Part shown: positions 59,857-64,000 of the stretch, in pieces
Numbering within the stretch: the first letter of the stretch is position 1
Layout: the number at the start of each line of letters is the position of its first letter
Assembly: GCF_964048965.1 (NCBI RefSeq)
Contig: NZ_OZ040189.1
Span: forward strand, 3,872,154 to 3,936,153
Origin: Tenacibaculum sp. 190130A14a
GTDB taxonomy: Bacteria; Bacteroidota; Bacteroidia; Flavobacteriales; Flavobacteriaceae
Direction: 5' to 3'
Length of the DNA stretch: 64,000 nucleotides
Translations under genes and position numbers: made by a program
The notes under the pieces: generated by a model
Told to the model about the DNA's origin: nothing
Databases searched by the model: none
The model's input: the letters and a program-made list of their open reading frames with translations, nothing else

Positions 59857-61629
59857 ATGCAAAAACCTGTAGATTTTTATAAATCGCAACTCATTGAGTT
59901 AAACATACAACATACAGAAGTTTCAAAGAAAATACTGAGAATTCGTGCACTTCGATTTCTGGTATTTATAACAAGTGCTCTAGGTATATACTATACTTTT
60001 CATATTCCAAATGTTCCTATTGTAATTGCACTCTTAGGAATAATAGCTTTTATTTTTCTAGTAATGCAACACCAAAAACTAAAAGATAAACGAAAAATAA
60101 TAATTACCAAAAAAAACATAAACACTACAGAAATAGCTGTATTAAACGGAAGTTATCACGATTTAGACATAGGTAAAGAGTTTATAAATCCACAACATTT
60201 TTTTAGCAACGACATTGATTTGTTTGGAAAAGGGTCTTTCTTTCAATTTATAAACAGAACCGTAACTAAAGATGGTAAAAAAGAGCTTGCCGCAACTATA
60301 GTTAGCAATCAGACTGCTTTTATTTTTGAAAAGCAAGAAGCACTGAAAGAACTTTCTTCTAAAGTTAAATGGCGACAACATTTTTCTGCATTAGAAAGCT
60401 TGGTTACAGCCAAAAGAGACACAGCAACAATTGTTGAATGGATTCAAAATTACACTTCTAAAATACCAAAACATCTTTCAATTATAACCAAACTATTTCC
60501 AATAGTATCTATTGCATTCATTACACTTTTGGTTTTTAAAACAATTAGTTTTTCAATACTATTAGGATGGTTTTTTGTTGGTTTAGCAATAACGGGTTCT
60601 GCATTAAAAGCAACCCAAAAACTATATACAGATGCTAACAACGCTAAAGATATTTTTAAACAGTATTACTTATTATTAGAACAAATAGAAAACCAACAAT
60701 TTTCATCAAGTATACTTCAAAACAAACAACAAGATATTACTTCTGAAAATGAGAAAGCCTCAAGTATTTTTAAAAAATTCTCTAAAATATTAGATGCTTT
60801 TGATCAACGAAACAATATATTAATTGCTGTTGTTGGAAATGGCTTATTTTTATGGGATATTCAAAATGCTCTTAAAACAGAACAATGGATTGCCCAATAT
60901 AAAAATGTAGTTAAGCAATGGTTTAAAACAGTAAGTTATTTTGATGCGCAAAACTCTCTAGCTAACTTTGTTTACAATCATCCTACATATTCTTTTCCAA
61001 AAATTCAAGATGAAACAGCTGTTATTACAGCAAAAAACCTTGGACATCCATTGTTAAATCGTACCAAAAGAATTGATAATGATTTTCGTATTTCTAACAA
61101 TCAGTTTTTTATTGTTACTGGAGCTAATATGGCGGGAAAAAGTACTTTTTTAAGAACTATTTCATTGTCTATAGTTATGGCAAACTGTGGACTTCCTGTT
61201 TGTGCAGAAAGTTACAACTATACTCCCGTAAAGCTTATAACAAGCATGCGTACATCAGATTCTTTAACAGATGATGAATCGTACTTTTATTCTGAATTAA
61301 AGCGTTTAAAATTTATTGTAGACAAACTAACCAACGATAATTATTTTATTGTTTTAGATGAGATTTTAAAAGGAACAAATAGTAAAGATAAAGCCTTAGG
61401 TTCGAAAAAGTTTATTGAAAAATTGAGCAAGTCAACCTCAACAGGAATTATTGCCACTCATGATGTAAGCTTATGTGAATTAGCAAATGAATATGCTCCT
61501 CAAATAGAAAACCACTATTTCGATGCAGAAATTGTGAACAACGAATTGTTTTTTGATTATAAAATGAAACAAGGAATTTGTAAAAACATGAATGCTTCCT
61601 TTCTACTGAAAAAAATGGAAATTGTATAA
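59857..61629 (+). CDS. Membrane-anchored MutS-like ATPase
   Basis: A 590-residue protein with two pairs of hydrophobic helices (about residues 32-72 and 205-245) followed by a MutS-type ATPase domain. Walker A is GANMAGKSTFLRT, then SMRTSDSLTDDESYFYSELKR and the Walker B-like IVLDEILKGTNSKDK, as in MutS domain V. The mismatch-recognition domains are missing, so it is not a mismatch repair MutS. Similar proteins occur in Bacteroidota; their role is unknown to me. It might couple ATPase clamps to the membrane or nucleoid. Confidence 0.9.
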   Translation: MQKPVDFYKSQLIELNIQHTEVSKKILRIRALRFLVFITSALGIYYTFHIPNVPIVIALLGIIAFIFLVMQHQKLKDKRKIIITKKNINTTEIAVLNGSYHDLDIGKEFINPQHFFSNDIDLFGKGSFFQFINRTVTKDGKKELAATIVSNQTAFIFEKQEALKELSSKVKWRQHFSALESLVTAKRDTATIVEWIQNYTSKIPKHLSIITKLFPIVSIAFITLLVFKTISFSILLGWFFVGLAITGSALKATQKLYTDANNAKDIFKQYYLLLEQIENQQFSSSILQNKQQDITSENEKASSIFKKFSKILDAFDQRNNILIAVVGNGLFLWDIQNALKTEQWIAQYKNVVKQWFKTVSYFDAQNSLANFVYNHPTYSFPKIQDETAVITAKNLGHPLLNRTKRIDNDFRISNNQFFIVTGANMAGKSTFLRTISLSIVMANCGLPVCAESYNYTPVKLITSMRTSDSLTDDESYFYSELKRLKFIVDKLTNDNYFIVLDEILKGTNSKDKALGSKKFIEKLSKSTSTGIIATHDVSLCELANEYAPQIENHYFDAEIVNNELFFDYKMKQGICKNMNASFLLKKMEIV

Positions 61630-61707
61630 GTCTAGCCTGAAGATACAAGGTATAAATACGCTCTAAAACTATGACAAATGACAGTAAATTATTGATTCTT
61701 TAATCCG

Positions 61708-61715
61708 TACCTTTG
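61708..61715 (+). promoter_or_regulatory. moaA promoter -7 element
   Basis: TACCTTTG fits TAnnTTTG exactly and ends 4 bases before the moaA ATG, so transcription may start at or beside the start codon. Confidence 0.55.
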
Positions 61716-61719
61716 TTCT

Positions 61720-62709
61720 ATGCATGGACTTATAGATAGTTTTGGTAGACAGATTAATTATGTGCGATTGGCAGTTACCGATCGTTGCAATCTTCGTTGC
61801 CAATATTGTATGCCTGCAAAGGGTATTGATATTGTTCCTAGAAAGGAACTATTGAGCTATAAAGAAATGTACCGCATTGTTCGAGTACTTACAGAACTTG
61901 GTGTTACCAAAGTAAGACTTACAGGAGGAGAACCTTTTGCTCGTAGAGATTTTATGAACTTTTTAGAAATGTTATCATACAATGATCTTCTAGAAGACAT
62001 AAACATCACTACCAACGGTGCCTTAGTTAGCAAACATATAAAAACGCTGGAAAGTCTTGAAAAGGTTAAAAACATTAACCTAAGTATAGATAGTTTACAC
62101 CCAGATAAGTTTACCAAAATTACTCGTAGAGATGTTTTTAGTGAAGTTTATGAAGCTTTTGAGTTATTAGAAAAAAGTTCGTTAAACTTGAAGTTAAATG
62201 TGGTAGTACAATCGAATTTTAACACCAATGAAATTAATGACTTTGTACGTTTAACTAAGGAAAAAGATATTGCCGTTCGTTTTATTGAAGAAATGCCTTT
62301 TAATGGTAAAGGGCAACGTGACATTCAAGAAAACTGGAACTTTAAACGTATTCTACATGAAATTCAATCGGAATATGATATTACAGAATTGATTTCTGAA
62401 AAATCATCTACTTCTAGAAACTATCAAGTAGATGGTTTCAAAGGAAATATTGGAATCATCCCTGCATTTACAAGAACCATTTGTAACGATTGTAATCGTA
62501 TTCGAGTAACGGCAACAGGAACATTTAAAAATTGTTTGTTTGATGATGGAGTATTCAATCTTCGTGATTTTATTAGAGACGGGGCAAGCAATGATGATTT
62601 GAAAGAGTTGTTTTTAAAGCTCGTTAAAGAAAAACCTGAAAATGGTTTTATTGCTGAGGCTAATAGAAAAGGAAATGTTTCTGAAAGTATGAGTACTATT
62701 GGAGGATAG
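61720..62709 (+). CDS. moaA: GTP 3',8-cyclase MoaA (molybdenum cofactor)
   Basis: A 329-residue radical SAM enzyme for the first step of molybdopterin synthesis. The N-terminal SAM cluster is CNLRCQYC (residues about 24-31), with RLTGGEPFARRD after it. The C-terminal cluster region is CNDCNRIRV, then CLFDDG, and the protein ends in the GG dipeptide typical of MoaA. moeA lies 66 bases downstream, so they are probably one operon, the rest of which would lie outside the window. Confidence 0.95.
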   Translation: MHGLIDSFGRQINYVRLAVTDRCNLRCQYCMPAKGIDIVPRKELLSYKEMYRIVRVLTELGVTKVRLTGGEPFARRDFMNFLEMLSYNDLLEDINITTNGALVSKHIKTLESLEKVKNINLSIDSLHPDKFTKITRRDVFSEVYEAFELLEKSSLNLKLNVVVQSNFNTNEINDFVRLTKEKDIAVRFIEEMPFNGKGQRDIQENWNFKRILHEIQSEYDITELISEKSSTSRNYQVDGFKGNIGIIPAFTRTICNDCNRIRVTATGTFKNCLFDDGVFNLRDFIRDGASNDDLKELFLKLVKEKPENGFIAEANRKGNVSESMSTIGG

Positions 62710-62775
62710 TTTAACACTCCAATTTACTGATTTGAAAATGCTATAATTAAACATCTAAATAACTTAACTTTTACA

Positions 62776-63963
62776 ATGATTACAGTAGAAGAAGCTAAAC
62801 ATATAATTTTAAGCAACACACAAGATTTTGGAACTGAAGAAATTCCGTTTTTAAAATCTGTAGGAAGAATTTTAAAGGAAGATATTATTGCCGATAGAGA
62901 TTTTCCTCCTTTTAATCGTGTTGCTATGGACGGTATTGCTATTAACTACCGTTTTTTTCAATACGGTGTTCGCGATTTTAAGATTGAAGGAATTCAGCCT
63001 GCTGGAAGTCCACAAGAAACAATGGACAACGCTGCGAATTGTTATGAGGTAATGACAGGTGCCGTATTACCTAATAATTGTGATACGGTGATTCGTTATG
63101 AAGATGTAAGTATTAACACACTTATGGCAACGGTAAACTTAGATGAAATTACCGAAGGACAAAACATACATACGCAAGGTTCTGATAAAACAGAAGGAAC
63201 CGTATTAATTGAAAAAAACAAACAAATTTCTCCAGCAGATATTGGTGTATTAGCAACTGTAGGAAAAGCAACCCTAAAAGTTGCAAAGCTTCCTAAAGTA
63301 ATGATTGTTTCTACAGGTGATGAATTGGTAGATGTAAACGAAACACCAGAAACACACCAAATACGAAGAAGTAATGTATACACTTTGGTTTCTTTATTAA
63401 ACGAATTAAAGATACCATCAGAAACAGCCCATATCACCGATGATAAAGCAGTTTTAAAAGAAAAAATAGCTGGTTTTTTACATCAGTATGATGTATTGCT
63501 TTTCTCTGGAGCCGTAAGTAAAGGTAAGTTCGATTATTTACCAGAGGTTTTAGATGAGTTAGGTGTAGAAAAACTATTTCATAGGGTTGCACAACGCCCA
63601 GGAAAACCATTTTGGATGGGCACCACAGACAATTGTAAGGTGTTTGCATTTCCAGGGAATCCAGTGTCGACTTTTGTAAACTGTCTAGTCTATTTTTATC
63701 CTTGGTATCATAAATCAGTAGAGTTAGACGAGCATCAACGAACTGCAACCTTAATGGAAGAGGTAAACTTTAAGCCTGAGTTGACCTACTTTTTACAGGT
63801 AAAACTACATACTGAAAACGGACAATTACTAGCAACTCCAATTAAAGGAAATGGTTCTGGAGATTTAGCTAGTTTGGTAGAAGCGAACGGATTTATTGCA
63901 TTGCCTAAAACAACAGAAACTACTTTTGGTAAAGGGAGTGTGTATCCTGTGATATGTTATTAG
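62776..63963 (+). CDS. moeA: Molybdopterin molybdotransferase MoeA
   Basis: A 395-residue enzyme that inserts molybdate into molybdopterin. Visible motifs are DFPPFNRVAMDGIAI (residues about 40-54), MTGAVLPNNCDTVIRYED, VSTGDELVDVNE, LLFSGAVSKGKFDYL and FAFPGNPVSTF. The MoeA family's three-domain order is kept. It follows moaA, and a heptanucleotide repeat begins directly at its stop codon. Confidence 0.95.
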   Translation: MITVEEAKHIILSNTQDFGTEEIPFLKSVGRILKEDIIADRDFPPFNRVAMDGIAINYRFFQYGVRDFKIEGIQPAGSPQETMDNAANCYEVMTGAVLPNNCDTVIRYEDVSINTLMATVNLDEITEGQNIHTQGSDKTEGTVLIEKNKQISPADIGVLATVGKATLKVAKLPKVMIVSTGDELVDVNETPETHQIRRSNVYTLVSLLNELKIPSETAHITDDKAVLKEKIAGFLHQYDVLLFSGAVSKGKFDYLPEVLDELGVEKLFHRVAQRPGKPFWMGTTDNCKVFAFPGNPVSTFVNCLVYFYPWYHKSVELDEHQRTATLMEEVNFKPELTYFLQVKLHTENGQLLATPIKGNGSGDLASLVEANGFIALPKTTETTFGKGSVYPVICY

Positions 63964-64000
63964 AGTGTTTAGTGTTTAGTGTTTAGTGTTTAGTGTTTAG
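63964..64000 (+). repeat. Heptanucleotide tandem repeat (AGTGTTT)n
   Basis: Five perfect copies of AGTGTTT and a partial sixth run from the moeA stop to the window end, so the true length is unknown. No gene is recognisable in it. The repeat contains TAG in the frame of moeA. Confidence 0.92.

Noticed and set aside
63096-63748. Two minus-strand frames opposite moeA
   Set aside because: moeA shows complete family motifs on the plus strand, and these frames have no recognisable features.

Overview
The window is about 64 kb of AT-rich chromosome from a member of the Bacteroidota, almost certainly a marine Flavobacteriaceae. The gliding genes gldD and gldE, the promoter element TAnnTTTG in front of many genes, a phylum-type Mrp, the tiny basic protein next to HU, and the overall gene order all point that way. 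A bisucaberin-like hydroxamate siderophore locus makes a Tenacibaculum-like organism the best guess. That genus call is an inference. I saw no rRNA, tRNA, CRISPR array, insertion sequence or prophage.

Region 1 (1-12.7 kb, minus strand) is one long tightly packed operon read from about 12.6 kb down past base 1. It starts with a PLP decarboxylase, a lysine/cadaverine-type N-monooxygenase and an MFS exporter. It continues with an acyltransferase-NIS synthetase fusion, a separate acyltransferase and a second NIS synthetase. Together these can make, activate and export a hydroxamate siderophore. The same operon then runs through a nitroreductase, a membrane acyltransferase-like protein, an exported esterase, an RpfF-like (DSF synthase-like) crotonase and a cut-off sterol-desaturase-like membrane protein. 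Its promoter carries two TGACG direct repeats exactly 21 bp apart, just upstream of a good -7 element. This looks like an AraC-type activator site.

Region 2 (12.7-19.2 kb) is about redox and Fe-S clusters. It has a methyltransferase and flavodoxin divergent from the siderophore operon, then a 2Fe-2S ferredoxin, a diiron hydroxylase, a ferredoxin-NADP reductase, a NifU-type scaffold and Mrp, followed by a second diiron hydroxylase. Ferredoxin, hydroxylase and reductase together could be a complete electron-transfer chain.

Region 3 (19.2-42.4 kb) is mostly housekeeping: an alkyltransferase-like protein, LysE exporter, TrmB, Upp, BrnQ, FeoA/FeoB with a 38-residue FeoB-associated protein, and DNA polymerase III delta'. 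It also holds a sensor kinase, crotonase, Asd, a TrhO-TrhP-ferredoxin tRNA-modification set, DinB, and a LytS/LytTR-type two-component pair. The feoA promoter has a perfect palindrome in its spacer, which suggests repression by a metal-dependent regulator.

Region 4 (42.4-42.9 kb) has no protein gene. It contains two diverged tandem copies of a unit of about 205 bp. Each copy has an upstream box, a -7 element, a conserved G-loop hairpin and a rho-independent terminator. I read these as a pair of small RNA genes, and they are the strongest candidate here for an undescribed element.

Region 5 (42.9-64 kb) holds rplU-rpmA, an active/inactive M16 protease pair, an EamA transporter, a metal-binding lipoprotein, heme A synthase and gldD-gldE-ssb-mutY. 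It continues with HU, a 29-residue basic protein, RNase G, a patatin-Omp85 protein, UvrC, a membrane MutS-like ATPase and moaA-moeA, and ends in a heptanucleotide tandem repeat that leaves the window.
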